A model generated the notes under the pieces. The model worked only from the letters and a program-made list of their open reading frames with translations. It searched no databases and was not told where the DNA came from. From the NCBI GenBank assembly GCA_943735955.1, contig CALSEQ010000035.1, forward strand, positions 1-64,000: a DNA stretch of 64,000 nucleotides. Reading direction: 5' to 3'. Positions 11,106-28,600 of this stretch are shown here, one piece after another. Origin of the DNA: Piscicola geometra. Lineage: Eukaryota; Annelida; Clitellata; Hirudinida; Piscicolidae. How positions within the stretch are numbered: the first letter of the stretch is position 1; each line of letters starts with the position of its first letter. The translations under genes and the position numbers were made by a program.

Positions 11106-12698
11106 GAGATGAACACGAGATGAACACGAGATGAACACGAGATGAACACGAGATGAACACGAGATGAACACGAGATGAACACGAGATGAACACGAGATGA
11201 ACACGAGATGAACACGAGATGAACACGAGATGAACACGAGATGAACACGAGATGAACACGAGATGAACACGAGATGAACACGAGATGAACACGAGATGAA
11301 CACGAGATGAACACGAGATGAACACGAGATGAACACGAGATGAACACGAGATGAACACGAGATGAACACGAGATGAACACGAGATGAACACGAGATGAAC
11401 ACGAGATGAACACGAGATGAACACGAGATGAACACGAGATGAACACGAGATGAACACGAGATGAACACGAGATGAACACGAGATGAACACGAGATGAACA
11501 CGAGATGAACACGAGATGAACACGAGATGAACACGAGATGAACACGAGATGAACACGAGATGAACACGAGATGAACACGAGATGAACACGAGATGAACAC
11601 GAGATGAACACGAGATGAACACGAGATGAACACGAGATGAACACGAGATGAACACGAGATGAACACGAGATGAACACGAGATGAACACGAGATGAACACG
11701 AGATGAACACGAGATGAACACGAGATGAACACGAGATGAACACGAGATGAACACGAGATGAACACGAAATGAACACGAGATGAACACGAGATGAACACGA
11801 GATGAACACGAGATGAACACGAGATGAACACGAGATGAACACGAGATGAACACGAGATGAACACGAGATGAACACGAGATGAACACGAGATGAACACGAG
11901 ATGAACACGAGATGAACACGAGATGAACACGAGATGAACACGAGATGAACACGAGATGAACACGAGATGAACACGAGATGAACACGAGATGAACACGAGA
12001 TGAACACGAGATGAACACAAGATGAACACGAGATGAACACGAGATGAACACGAGATGAACACGAGATGAACACGAGATGAACACGAGATGAACACGAGAT
12101 GAACACGAGATGAACACGAGATGAACACGAGATGAACACGAGATGAACACGAGATGAACACGAGATGAACACGAGATGAACACGAGATGAACACGAGATG
12201 AACACGAGATGAACACGAGATGAACACGAGATGAACACGAGATGAACACGAGATGAACACGAGATGAACACGAGATGAACACGAGATGAACACGAGATGA
12301 ACACGAGATGACACGAGATGAACACGAGATGAACACGAGATGAACACGAGATGAACACGAGATGAACACGAGATGAACACGAAATGAACACGAGATGAAC
12401 ACGAGATGAACACGAGATGAACACGAGATGAACACGAGATGAACACGAGATGAACACGAGATGAACACGAGATGAACACGAGATGACACGAGATGAACAC
12501 GAGATGAACACGAGATGAACACGAGATGAACACGAGATGAACACGAGATGAACACGAGATGAACACGAGATGAACACGAGATGAACACGAGATGAACACG
12601 AGATGAACACGAGATGAACACGAGATGAACACGAGATGAACACGAGATGAACACGAGATGAACACGAGATGAACACGAGATGAACACGAGATGAACAT
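11106..12698. repeat. 11-bp minisatellite array A5 (about 145 units, composite)
   Basis: About 145 units with the most variants for its size: GAAAT units at 11766 and 12381, G-to-A at 12019 (the only internal CpG-to-CpA change found), and 10-bp units at 12305-12314 and 12480-12489. The pair 12305/12381 has the spacing (76 bp) seen at 6015/6091 and 50139/50215. The last 20 units repeat the right end of arrays A2 and A4. It looks like two different array ends joined in series. Confidence 0.97.
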
Positions 12699-12700
12699 GA

Positions 12701-13565
12701 GAATGTTAAAAACTTTGAAAAGAATGTTAAAAACTTCAATAAGAATGTTAAAAACATTAAAAAGAATGTTAAAAACTTTGAAAAGAATGTTAAAAACTTT
12801 AAAAAGAATGTTAAAAACTTTAAAAAGAATGTTAAAAACTTTAAAAAGAATGTTAAAAACTTTGAAAAGAATGTTAAAAACTTTGAAAAGAATGTTAAAA
12901 ACTTTAAAAAGAATGTTAAAAACTTTGAAAAGAATGTTAAAAACATTAAAAAGAATGTTGAAAACTTTGAAAAGAATGTTAAAAACTTTAAAAAGAATGT
13001 TAAAAACTTTAAAAAGAATGTTAAAAACTTTAAAAAGAATGTTAAAAACTTTAAAAAGAATGTTAAAAACTTTAAAAAGAATGTTAAAAACTTTAAAAAG
13101 AATGTTAAAAACTTTAGAAAGAATGTTAAAACTTTGAAAAGAATGTTAAAAACATTAAAAAGAATGTTGAAAACTTTGAAAAGAATGTTAAAAACTTCAA
13201 AAAGAATGTTAAAAACTTTAAAAAGAATGTTAAAAACTTTGAAAAGAATGTTAAAAACTTTAAAAAGAATGTTAAAAACTTTGAAAAGAATGTTAAAAAC
13301 ATTTAAAAAAATGTTGAAAACTTTGAAAAGAATGTTAAAAACTTTAAAAAGAATGTTAAAAACTTTAAAAAGAATGTTAAAAACTTTAAAAAGAATGTTA
13401 AAAACTTCAAAAAGAATGTTAAAAACTTTAAAAAGACTGTTAAAAACTTTAAAAAGAATGTTAAAAACTTTAAAAAGAATGTTAAAAACTTTAAAAAGAA
13501 TGTTAAAAACTTTAAAAAGAATGGTAAAAACTTTGAAAAAAATGTTAAAAACATTAACAATAATG
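12701..13565. repeat. 21-bp AT-rich array B5 (standard form)
   Basis: 865 bp, the same length and unit order as the arrays at 6181 and 7692, including the 20-bp unit and the diverged GAATGGTAAAAAC unit. It precedes the longest 11-mer array in the window. No gene is supported. Confidence 0.96.
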
Positions 13566-13616
13566 GAAAATTTCCGGCGAGGGAAACAGAGAAAGCAGCC
13601 GTCTAGGCTATCAACA
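13566..13616. repeat. 51-bp relic of the 647-bp unit
   Basis: Same 51-base right end of the 647-bp unit. The 11-mer array begins at 13617 with no gap. Confidence 0.93.
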
Positions 13617-16600
13617 GAGATGAACACGAGATGAACACGAGATGAACACGAGATGAACACGAGATGAACACGAGATGAACACGAGATGAACACGAGATGA
13701 ACACGAGATGAACACGAGATGAACACGAGATGAACACGAGATGAACACGAGATGAACACGAGATGAACACGAGATGAACACGAGATGAACACGAGATGAA
13801 CACGAGATGAACACGAGATGAACACGAGATGAACACGAGATGAACACGAGATGAACACGAGATGAACACGAGATGAACACGAGATGAACACGAGATGAAC
13901 ACGAGATGAACACGAGATGAACACGAGATGAACACGAGATGAACACGAGATGAACACGAGATGAACACGAGATGAACACGAGATGAACACGAGATGAACA
14001 CGAGATGAACACGAGATGAACACGAGATGAACACGAGATGAACACGAGATGAACACGAGATGAACACGAGATGAACACGAGATGAACACGAGATGAACAC
14101 GAGATGAACACGAGATGAACACGAGATGAACACGAGATGAACACGAGATGAACACGAGATGAACACGAGATGAACACGAGATGAACACGAGATGAACACG
14201 AGATGAACACGAGATGAACACGAGATGAACACGAGATGAACACGAGATGAACACGAGATGAACACGAGATGAACACGAGATGAACACGAGATGAACACGA
14301 GATGAACACGAGATGAACACGAGATGAACACGAGATGAACACGAGATGAACACGAGATGAACACGAGATGAACACGAGATGAACACGAGATGAACACGAG
14401 ATGAACACGAGATGAACACGAGATGAACACGAGATGAACACGAGATGAACACGAGATGAACACGAGATGAACACGAGATGAACACGAGATGAACACGAGA
14501 TGAACACGAGATGAACACGAGATGAACACGAGATGAACACGAGATGAACACGAGATGAACACGAGATGAACACGAGATGAACACGAGATGAACACGAGAT
14601 GAACACGAGATGAACACGAGATGAACACGAGATGAACACGAGATGAACACGAGATGAACACGAGATGAACACGAGATGAACACGAGATGAACACGAGATG
14701 AACACGAGATGAACACGAGATGAACACGAGATGAACACGAGATGAACACGAGATGAACACGAGATGAACACGAGATGAACACGAGATGAACACGAGATGA
14801 ACACGAGATGAACACGAGATGAACACGAGATGAACACGAGATGAACACGAGATGAACACGAGATGAACACGAGATGAACACGAGATGAACACGAGATGAA
14901 CACGAGATGAACACGAGATGAACACGAGATGAACACGAGATGAACACGAGATGAACACGAGATGAACACGAGATGAACACGAGATGAACACGAGATGAAC
15001 ACGAGATGAACACGAGATGAACACGAGATGAACACGAGATGAACACGAGATGAACACGAGATGAACACGAGATGAACACGAGATGAACACGAGATGAACA
15101 CGAGATGAACACGAGATGAACACGAGATGAACACGAGATGAACACGAGATGAACACGAGATGAACACGAGATGAACACGAGATGAACACGAGATGAACAC
15201 GAGATGAACACGAGATGAACACGAGATGAACACGAGATGAACACGAGATGAACACGAGATGAACACGAGATGAACACGAGATGAACACGAGATGAACACG
15301 AGATGAACACGAGATGAACACGAGATGAACACGAGATGAACACGAGATGAACACGAGATGAACACGAGATGAACACGAGATGAACACGAGATGAACACGA
15401 GATGAACACGAGATGAACACGAGATGAACACGAGATGAACACGAGATGAACACGAGATGAACACGAGATGAACACGAGATGAACACGAGATGAACACGAG
15501 ATGAACACGAGATGAACACGAGATGAACACGAGATGAACACGAGATGAACACGAGATGAACACGAGATGAACACGAGATGAACACGAGATGAACACGAGA
15601 TGAACACGAGATGAACACGAGATGAACACGAGATGAACACGAGATGAACACGAGATGAACACGAGATGAACACGAGATGAACACGAGATGAACACGAGAT
15701 GAACACGAGATGAACACGAGATGAACACGAGATGAACACGAGATGAACACGAGATGAACACGAGATGAACACGAGATGAACACGAGATGAACACGAGATG
15801 AACACGAGATGAACACGAGATGAACACGAGATGAACACGAGATGAACACGAGATGAACACGAGATGAACACGAGATGAACACGAGATGAACACGAGATGA
15901 ACACGAGATGAACACGAGATGAACACGAGATGAACACGAGATGAACACGAGATGAACACGAGATGAACACGAGATGAACACGAGATGAACACGAGATGAA
16001 CACGAGATGAACACGAGATGAACACGAGATGAACACGAGATGAACACGAGATGAACACGAGATGAACACGAGATGAACACGAGATGAACACGAGATGAAC
16101 ACGAGATGAACACGAGATGAACACGAGATGAACACGAGATGAACACGAGATGAACACGAGATGAACACGAGATGAACACGAGATGAACACGAGATGAACA
16201 CGAGATGAACACGAGATGAACACGAGATGAACACGAGATGAACACGAGATGAACACGAGATGAACACGAGATGAACACGAGATGAACACGAGATGAACAC
16301 GAGATGAACACGAGATGAACACGAGATGAACACGAGATGAACACGAGATGAACACGAGATGAACACGAGATGAACACGAGATGAACACGAGATGAACACG
16401 AGATGAACACGAGATGAACACGAGATGAACACGAGATGAACACGAGATGAACACGAGATGAACACGAGATGAACACGAGATGAACACGAGATGAACACGA
16501 GATGAACACGAGATGAACACGAGATGAACACGAGATGAACACGAGATGAACACGAGATGAACACGAGATGAACACGAGATGAACACGAGATGAACACGAG

Positions 16601-19600
16601 ATGAACACGAGATGAACACGAGATGAACACGAGATGAACACGAGATGAACACGAGATGAACACGAGATGAACACGAGATGAACACGAGATGAACACGAGA
16701 TGAACACGAGATGAACACGAGATGAACACGAGATGAACACGAGATGAACACGAGATGAACACGAGATGAACACGAGATGAACACGAGATGAACACGAGAT
16801 GAACACGAGATGAACACGAGATGAACACGAGATGAACACGAGATGAACACGAGATGAACACGAGATGAACACGAGATGAACACGAGATGAACACGAGATG
16901 AACACGAGATGAACACGAGATGAACACGAGATGAACACGAGATGAACACGAGATGAACACGAGATGAACACGAGATGAACACGAGATGAACACGAGATGA
17001 ACACGAGATGAACACGAGATGAACACGAGATGAACACGAGATGAACACGAGATGAACACGAGATGAACACGAGATGAACACGAGATGAACACGAGATGAA
17101 CACGAGATGAACACGAGATGAACACGAGATGAACACGAGATGAACACGAGATGAACACGAGATGAACACGAGATGAACACGAGATGAACACGAGATGAAC
17201 ACGAGATGAACACGAGATGAACACGAGATGAACACGAGATGAACACGAGATGAACACGAGATGAACACGAGATGAACACGAGATGAACACGAGATGAACA
17301 CGAGATGAACACGAGATGAACACGAGATGAACACGAGATGAACACGAGATGAACACGAGATGAACACGAGATGAACACGAGATGAACACGAGATGAACAC
17401 GAGATGAACACGAGATGAACACGAGATGAACACGAGATGAACACGAGATGAACACGAGATGAACACGAGATGAACACGAGATGAACACGAGATGAACACG
17501 AGATGAACACGAGATGAACACGAGATGAACACGAGATGAACACGAGATGAACACGAGATGAACACGAGATGAACACGAGATGAACACGAGATGAACACGA
17601 GATGAACACGAGATGAACACGAGATGAACACGAGATGAACACGAGATGAACACGAGATGAACACGAGATGAACACGAGATGAACACGAGATGAACACGAG
17701 ATGAACACGAGATGAACACGAGATGAACACGAGATGAACACGAGATGAACACGAGATGAACACGAGATGAACACGAGATGAACACGAGATGAACACGAGA
17801 TGAACACGAGATGAACACGAGATGAACACGAGATGAACACGAGATGAACACGAGATGAACACGAGATGAACACGAGATGAACACGAGATGAACACGAGAT
17901 GAACACGAGATGAACACGAGATGAACACGAGATGAACACGAGATGAACACGAGATGAACACGAGATGAACACGAGATGAACACGAGATGAACACGAGATG
18001 AACACGAGATGAACACGAGATGAACACGAGATGAACACGAGATGAACACGAGATGAACACGAGATGAACACGAGATGAACACGAGATGAACACGAGATGA
18101 ACACGAGATGAACACGAGATGAACACGAGATGAACACGAGATGAACACGAGATGAACACGAGATGAACACGAGATGAACACGAGATGAACACGAGATGAA
18201 CACGAGATGAACACGAGATGAACACGAGATGAACACGAGATGAACACGAGATGAACACGAGATGAACACGAGATGAACACGAGATGAACACGAGATGAAC
18301 ACGAGATGAACACGAGATGAACACGAGATGAACACGAGATGAACACGAGATGAACACGAGATGAACACGAGATGAACACGAGATGAACACGAGATGAACA
18401 CGAGATGAACACGAGATGAACACGAGATGAACACGAGATGAACACGAGATGAACACGAGATGAACACGAGATGAACACGAGATGAACACGAGATGAACAC
18501 GAGATGAACACGAGATGAACACGAGATGAACACGAGATGAACACGAGATGAACACGAGATGAACACGAGATGAACACGAGATGAACACGAGATGAACACG
18601 AGATGAACACGAGATGAACACGAGATGAACACGAGATGAACACGAGATGAACACGAGATGAACACGAGATGAACACGAGATGAACACGAGATGAACACGA
18701 GATGAACACGAGATGAACACGAGATGAACACGAGATGAACACGAGATGAACACGAGATGAACACGAGATGAACACGAGATGAACACGAGATGAACACGAG
18801 ATGAACACGAGATGAACACGAGATGAACACGAGATGAACACGAGATGAACACGAGATGAACACGAGATGAACACGAGATGAACACGAGATGAACACGAGA
18901 TGAACACGAGATGAACACGAGATGAACACGAGATGAACACGAGATGAACACGAGATGAACACGAGATGAACACGAGATGAACACGAGATGAACACGAGAT
19001 GAACACGAGATGAACACGAGATGAACACGAGATGAACACGAGATGAACACGAGATGAACACGAGATGAACACGAGATGAACACGAGATGAACACGAGATG
19101 AACACGAGATGAACACGAGATGAACACGAGATGAACACGAGATGAACACGAGATGAACACGAGATGAACACGAGATGAACACGAGATGAACACGAGATGA
19201 ACACGAGATGAACACGAGATGAACACGAGATGAACACGAGATGAACACGAGATGAACACGAGATGAACACGAGATGAACACGAGATGAACACGAGATGAA
19301 CACGAGATGAACACGAGATGAACACGAGATGAACACGAGATGAACACGAGATGAACACGAGATGAACACGAGATGAACACGAGATGAACACGAGATGAAC
19401 ACGAGATGAACACGAGATGAACACGAGATGAACACGAGATGAACACGAGATGAACACGAGATGAACACGAGATGAACACGAGATGAACACGAGATGAACA
19501 CGAGATGAACACGAGATGAACACGAGATGAACACGAGATGAACACGAGATGAACACGAGATGAACACGAGATGAACACGAGATGAACACGAGATGAACAC

Positions 19601-22600
19601 GAGATGAACACGAGATGAACACGAGATGAACACGAGATGAACACGAGATGAACACGAGATGAACACGAGATGAACACGAGATGAACACGAGATGAACACG
19701 AGATGAACACGAGATGAACACGAGATGAACACGAGATGAACACGAGATGAACACGAGATGAACACGAGATGAACACGAGATGAACACGAGATGAACACGA
19801 GATGAACACGAGATGAACACGAGATGAACACGAGATGAACACGAGATGAACACGAGATGAACACGAGATGAACACGAGATGAACACGAGATGAACACGAG
19901 ATGAACACGAGATGAACACGAGATGAACACGAGATGAACACGAGATGAACACGAGATGAACACGAGATGAACACGAGATGAACACGAGATGAACACGAGA
20001 TGAACACGAGATGAACACGAGATGAACACGAGATGAACACGAGATGAACACGAGATGAACACGAGATGAACACGAGATGAACACGAGATGAACACGAGAT
20101 GAACACGAGATGAACACGAGATGAACACGAGATGAACACGAGATGAACACGAGATGAACACGAGATGAACACGAGATGAACACGAGATGAACACGAGATG
20201 AACACGAGATGAACACGAGATGAACACGAGATGAACACGAGATGAACACGAGATGAACACGAGATGAACACGAGATGAACACGAGATGAACACGAGATGA
20301 ACACGAGATGAACACGAGATGAACACGAGATGAACACGAGATGAACACGAGATGAACACGAGATGAACACGAGATGAACACGAGATGAACACGAGATGAA
20401 CACGAGATGAACACGAGATGAACACGAGATGAACACGAGATGAACACGAGATGAACACGAGATGAACACGAGATGAACACGAGATGAACACGAGATGAAC
20501 ACGAGATGAACACGAGATGAACACGAGATGAACACGAGATGAACACGAGATGAACACGAGATGAACACGAGATGAACACGAGATGAACACGAGATGAACA
20601 CGAGATGAACACGAGATGAACACGAGATGAACACGAGATGAACACGAGATGAACACGAGATGAACACGAGATGAACACGAGATGAACACGAGATGAACAC
20701 GAGATGAACACGAGATGAACACGAGATGAACACGAGATGAACACGAGATGAACACGAGATGAACACGAGATGAACACGAGATGAACACGAGATGAACACG
20801 AGATGAACACGAGATGAACACGAGATGAACACGAGATGAACACGAGATGAACACGAGATGAACACGAGATGAACACGAGATGAACACGAGATGAACACGA
20901 GATGAACACGAGATGAACACGAGATGAACACGAGATGAACACGAGATGAACACGAGATGAACACGAGATGAACACGAGATGAACACGAGATGAACACGAG
21001 ATGAACACGAGATGAACACGAGATGAACACGAGATGAACACGAGATGAACACGAGATGAACACGAGATGAACACGAGATGAACACGAGATGAACACGAGA
21101 TGAACACGAGATGAACACGAGATGAACACGAGATGAACACGAGATGAACACGAGATGAACACGAGATGAACACGAGATGAACACGAGATGAACACGAGAT
21201 GAACACGAGATGAACACGAGATGAACACGAGATGAACACGAGATGAACACGAGATGAACACGAGATGAACACGAGATGAACACGAGATGAACACGAGATG
21301 AACACGAGATGAACACGAGATGAACACGAGATGAACACGAGATGAACACGAGATGAACACGAGATGAACACGAGATGAACACGAGATGAACACGAGATGA
21401 ACACGAGATGAACACGAGATGAACACGAGATGAACACGAGATGAACACGAGATGAACACGAGATGAACACGAGATGAACACGAGATGAACACGAGATGAA
21501 CACGAGATGAACACGAGATGAACACGAGATGAACACGAGATGAACACGAGATGAACACGAGATGAACACGAGATGAACACGAGATGAACACGAGATGAAC
21601 ACGAGATGAACACGAGATGAACACGAGATGAACACGAGATGAACACGAGATGAACACGAGATGAACACGAGATGAACACGAGATGAACACGAGATGAACA
21701 CGAGATGAACACGAGATGAACACGAGATGAACACGAGATGAACACGAGATGAACACGAGATGAACACGAGATGAACACGAGATGAACACGAGATGAACAC
21801 GAGATGAACACGAGATGAACACGAGATGAACACGAGATGAACACGAGATGAACACGAGATGAACACGAGATGAACACGAGATGAACACGAGATGAACACG
21901 AGATGAACACGAGATGAACACGAGATGAACACGAGATGAACACGAGATGAACACGAGATGAACACGAGATGAACACGAGATGAACACGAGATGAACACGA
22001 GATGAACACGAGATGAACACGAGATGAACACGAGATGAACACGAGATGAACACGAGATGAACACGAGATGAACACGAGATGAACACGAGATGAACACGAG
22101 ATGAACACGAGATGAACACGAGATGAACACGAGATGAACACGAGATGAACACGAGATGAACACGAGATGAACACGAGATGAACACGAGATGAACACGAGA
22201 TGAACACGAGATGAACACGAGATGAACACGAGATGAACACGAGATGAACACGAGATGAACACGAGATGAACACGAGATGAACACGAGATGAACACGAGAT
22301 GAACACGAGATGAACACGAGATGAACACGAGATGAACACGAGATGAACACGAGATGAACACGAGATGAACACGAGATGAACACGAGATGAACACGAGATG
22401 AACACGAGATGAACACGAGATGAACACGAGATGAACACGAGATGAACACGAGATGAACACGAGATGAACACGAGATGAACACGAGATGAACACGAGATGA
22501 ACACGAGATGAACACGAGATGAACACGAGATGAACACGAGATGAACACGAGATGAACACGAGATGAACACGAGATGAACACGAGATGAACACGAGATGAA

Positions 22601-25600
22601 CACGAGATGAACACGAGATGAACACGAGATGAACACGAGATGAACACGAGATGAACACGAGATGAACACGAGATGAACACGAGATGAACACGAGATGAAC
22701 ACGAGATGAACACGAGATGAACACGAGATGAACACGAGATGAACACGAGATGAACACGAGATGAACACGAGATGAACACGAGATGAACACGAGATGAACA
22801 CGAGATGAACACGAGATGAACACGAGATGAACACGAGATGAACACGAGATGAACACGAGATGAACACGAGATGAACACGAGATGAACACGAGATGAACAC
22901 GAGATGAACACGAGATGAACACGAGATGAACACGAGATGAACACGAGATGAACACGAGATGAACACGAGATGAACACGAGATGAACACGAGATGAACACG
23001 AGATGAACACGAGATGAACACGAGATGAACACGAGATGAACACGAGATGAACACGAGATGAACACGAGATGAACACGAGATGAACACGAGATGAACACGA
23101 GATGAACACGAGATGAACACGAGATGAACACGAGATGAACACGAGATGAACACGAGATGAACACGAGATGAACACGAGATGAACACGAGATGAACACGAG
23201 ATGAACACGAGATGAACACGAGATGAACACGAGATGAACACGAGATGAACACGAGATGAACACGAGATGAACACGAGATGAACACGAGATGAACACGAGA
23301 TGAACACGAGATGAACACGAGATGAACACGAGATGAACACGAGATGAACACGAGATGAACACGAGATGAACACGAGATGAACACGAGATGAACACGAGAT
23401 GAACACGAGATGAACACGAGATGAACACGAGATGAACACGAGATGAACACGAGATGAACACGAGATGAACACGAGATGAACACGAGATGAACACGAGATG
23501 AACACGAGATGAACACGAGATGAACACGAGATGAACACGAGATGAACACGAGATGAACACGAGATGAACACGAGATGAACACGAGATGAACACGAGATGA
23601 ACACGAGATGAACACGAGATGAACACGAGATGAACACGAGATGAACACGAGATGAACACGAGATGAACACGAGATGAACACGAGATGAACACGAGATGAA
23701 CACGAGATGAACACGAGATGAACACGAGATGAACACGAGATGAACACGAGATGAACACGAGATGAACACGAGATGAACACGAGATGAACACGAGATGAAC
23801 ACGAGATGAACACGAGATGAACACGAGATGAACACGAGATGAACACGAGATGAACACGAGATGAACACGAGATGAACACGAGATGAACACGAGATGAACA
23901 CGAGATGAACACGAGATGAACACGAGATGAACACGAGATGAACACGAGATGAACACGAGATGAACACGAGATGAACACGAGATGAACACGAGATGAACAC
24001 GAGATGAACACGAGATGAACACGAGATGAACACGAGATGAACACGAGATGAACACGAGATGAACACGAGATGAACACGAGATGAACACGAGATGAACACG
24101 AGATGAACACGAGATGAACACGAGATGAACACGAGATGAACACGAGATGAACACGAGATGAACACGAGATGAACACGAGATGAACACGAGATGAACACGA
24201 GATGAACACGAGATGAACACGAGATGAACACGAGATGAACACGAGATGAACACGAGATGAACACGAGATGAACACGAGATGAACACGAGATGAACACGAG
24301 ATGAACACGAGATGAACACGAGATGAACACGAGATGAACACGAGATGAACACGAGATGAACACGAGATGAACACGAGATGAACACGAGATGAACACGAGA
24401 TGAACACGAGATGAACACGAGATGAACACGAGATGAACACGAGATGAACACGAGATGAACACGAGATGAACACGAGATGAACACGAGATGAACACGAGAT
24501 GAACACGAGATGAACACGAGATGAACACGAGATGAACACGAGATGAACACGAGATGAACACGAGATGAACACGAGATGAACACGAGATGAACACGAGATG
24601 AACACGAGATGAACACGAGATGAACACGAGATGAACACGAGATGAACACGAGATGAACACGAGATGAACACGAGATGAACACGAGATGAACACGAGATGA
24701 ACACGAGATGAACACGAGATGAACACGAGATGAACACGAGATGAACACGAGATGAACACGAGATGAACACGAGATGAACACGAGATGAACACGAGATGAA
24801 CACGAGATGAACACGAGATGAACACGAGATGAACACGAGATGAACACGAGATGAACACGAGATGAACACGAGATGAACACGAGATGAACACGAGATGAAC
24901 ACGAGATGAACACGAGATGAACACGAGATGAACACGAGATGAACACGAGATGAACACGAGATGAACACGAGATGAACACGAGATGAACACGAGATGAACA
25001 CGAGATGAACACGAGATGAACACGAGATGAACACGAGATGAACACGAGATGAACACGAGATGAACACGAGATGAACACGAGATGAACACGAGATGAACAC
25101 GAGATGAACACGAGATGAACACGAGATGAACACGAGATGAACACGAGATGAACACGAGATGAACACGAGATGAACACGAGATGAACACGAGATGAACACG
25201 AGATGAACACGAGATGAACACGAGATGAACACGAGATGAACACGAGATGAACACGAGATGAACACTGAGATGAACACGAGATGAACACGAGATGAACACG
25301 AGATGAACACGAGATGAACACGAGATGAACACGAGATGAACACGAGATGAACACGAGATGAACACGAGATGAACACGAGATGAACACGAGATGAACACGA
25401 GATGAACACGAGATGAACACGAGATGAACACGAGATGAACACGAGATGAACACGAGATGAACACGAGATGAACACGAGATGAACACGAGATGAACACGAG
25501 ATGAACACGAGATGAACACGAGATGAACACGAGATGAACACGAGATGAACACGAGATGAACACGAGATGAACACGAGATGAACACGAGATGAACACGAGA

Positions 25601-28600
25601 TGAACACGAGATGAACACGAGATGAACACGAGATGAACACGAGATGAACACGAGATGAACACGAGATGAACACGAGATGAACACGAGATGAACACGAGAT
25701 GAACACGAGATGAACACGAGATGAACACGAGATGAACACGAGATGAACACGAGATGAACACGAGATGAACACGAGATGAACACGAGATGAACACGAGATG
25801 AACACGAGATGAACACGAGATGAACACGAGATGAACACGAGATGAACACGAGATGAACACGAGATGAACACGAGATGAACACGAGATGAACACGAGATGA
25901 ACACGAGATGAACACGAGATGAACACGAGATGAACACGAGATGAACACGAGATGAACACGAGATGAACACGAGATGAACACGAGATGAACACGAGATGAA
26001 CACGAGATGAACACGAGATGAACACGAGATGAACACGAGATGAACACGAGATGAACACGAGATGAACACGAGATGAACACGAGATGAACACGAGATGAAC
26101 ACGAGATGAACACGAGATGAACACGAGATGAACACGAGATGAACACGAGATGAACACGAGATGAACACGAGATGAACACGAGATGAACACGAGATGAACA
26201 CGAGATGAACACGAGATGAACACGAGATGAACACGAGATGAACACGAGATGAACACGAGATGAACACGAGATGAACACGAGATGAACACGAGATGAACAC
26301 GAGATGAACACGAGATGAACACGAGATGAACACGAGATGAACACGAGATGAACACGAGATGAACACGAGATGAACACGAGATGAACACGAGATGAACACG
26401 AGATGAACACGAGATGAACACGAGATGAACACGAGATGAACACGAGATGAACACGAGATGAACACGAGATGAACACGAGATGAACACGAGATGAACACGA
26501 GATGAACACGAGATGAACACGAGATGAACACGAGATGAACACGAGATGAACACGAGATGAACACGAGATGAACACGAGATGAACACGAGATGAACACGAG
26601 ATGAACACGAGATGAACACGAGATGAACACGAGATGAACACGAGATGAACACGAGATGAACACGAGATGAACACGAGATGAACACGAGATGAACACGAGA
26701 TGAACACGAGATGAACACGAGATGAACACGAGATGAACACGAGATGAACACGAGATGAACACGAGATGAACACGAGATGAACACGAGATGAACACGAGAT
26801 GAACACGAGATGAACACGAGATGAACACGAGATGAACACGAGATGAACACGAGATGAACACGAGATGAACACGAGATGAACACGAGATGAACACGAGATG
26901 AACACGAGATGAACACGAGATGAACACGAGATGAACACGAGATGAACACGAGATGAACACGAGATGAACACGAGATGAACACGAGATGAACACGAGATGA
27001 ACACGAGATGAACACGAGATGAACACGAGATGAACACGAGATGAACACGAGATGAACACGAGATGAACACGAGATGAACACGAGATGAACACGAGATGAA
27101 CACGAGATGAACACGAGATGAACACGAGATGAACACGAGATGAACACGAGATGAACACGAGATGAACACGAGATGAACACGAGATGAACACGAGATGAAC
27201 ACGAGATGAACACGAGATGAACACGAGATGAACACGAGATGAACACGAGATGAACACGAGATGAACACGAGATGAACACGAGATGAACACGAGATGAACA
27301 CGAGATGAACACGAGATGAACACGAGATGAACACGAGATGAACACGAGATGAACACGAGATGAACACGAGATGAACACGAGATGAACACGAGATGAACAC
27401 GAGATGAACACGAGATGAACACGAGATGAACACGAGATGAACACGAGATGAACACGAGATGAACACGAGATGAACACGAGATGAACACGAGATGAACACG
27501 AGATGAACACGAGATGAACACGAGATGAACACGAGATGAACACGAGATGAACACGAGATGAACACGAGATGAACACGAGATGAACACGAGATGAACACGA
27601 GATGAACACGAGATGAACACGAGATGAACACGAGATGAACACGAGATGAACACGAGATGAACACGAGATGAACACGAGATGAACACGAGATGAACACGAG
27701 ATGAACACGAGATGAACACGAGATGAACACGAGATGAACACGAGATGAACACGAGATGAACACGAGATGAACACGAGATGAACACGAGATGAACACGAGA
27801 TGAACACGAGATGAACACGAGATGAACACGAGATGAACACGAGATGAACACGAGATGAACACGAGATGAACACGAGATGAACACGAGATGAACACGAGAT
27901 GAACACGAGATGAACACGAGATGAACACGAGATGAACACGAGATGAACACGAGATGAACACGAGATGAACACGAGATGAACACGAGATGAACACGAGATG
28001 AACACGAGATGAACACGAGATGAACACGAGATGAACACGAGATGAACACGAGATGAACACGAGATGAACACGAGATGAACACGAGATGAACACGAGATGA
28101 ACACGAGATGAACACGAGATGAACACGAGATGAACACGAGATGAACACGAGATGAACACGAGATGAACACGAGATGAACACGAGATGAACACGAGATGAA
28201 CACGAGATGAACACGAGATGAACACGAGATGAACACGAGATGAACACGAGATGAACACGAGATGAACACGAGATGAACACGAGATGAACACGAGATGAAC
28301 ACGAGATGAACACGAGATGAACACGAGATGAACACGAGATGAACACGAGATGAACACGAGATGAACACGAGATGAACACGAGATGAACACGAGATGAACA
28401 CGAGATGAACACGAGATGAACACGAGATGAACACGAGATGAACACGAGATGAACACGAGATGAACACGAGATGAACACGAGATGAACACGAGATGAACAC
28501 GAGATGAACACGAGATGAACACGAGATGAACACGAGATGAACACGAGATGAACACGAGATGAACACGAGATGAACACGAGATGAACACGAGATGAACACG

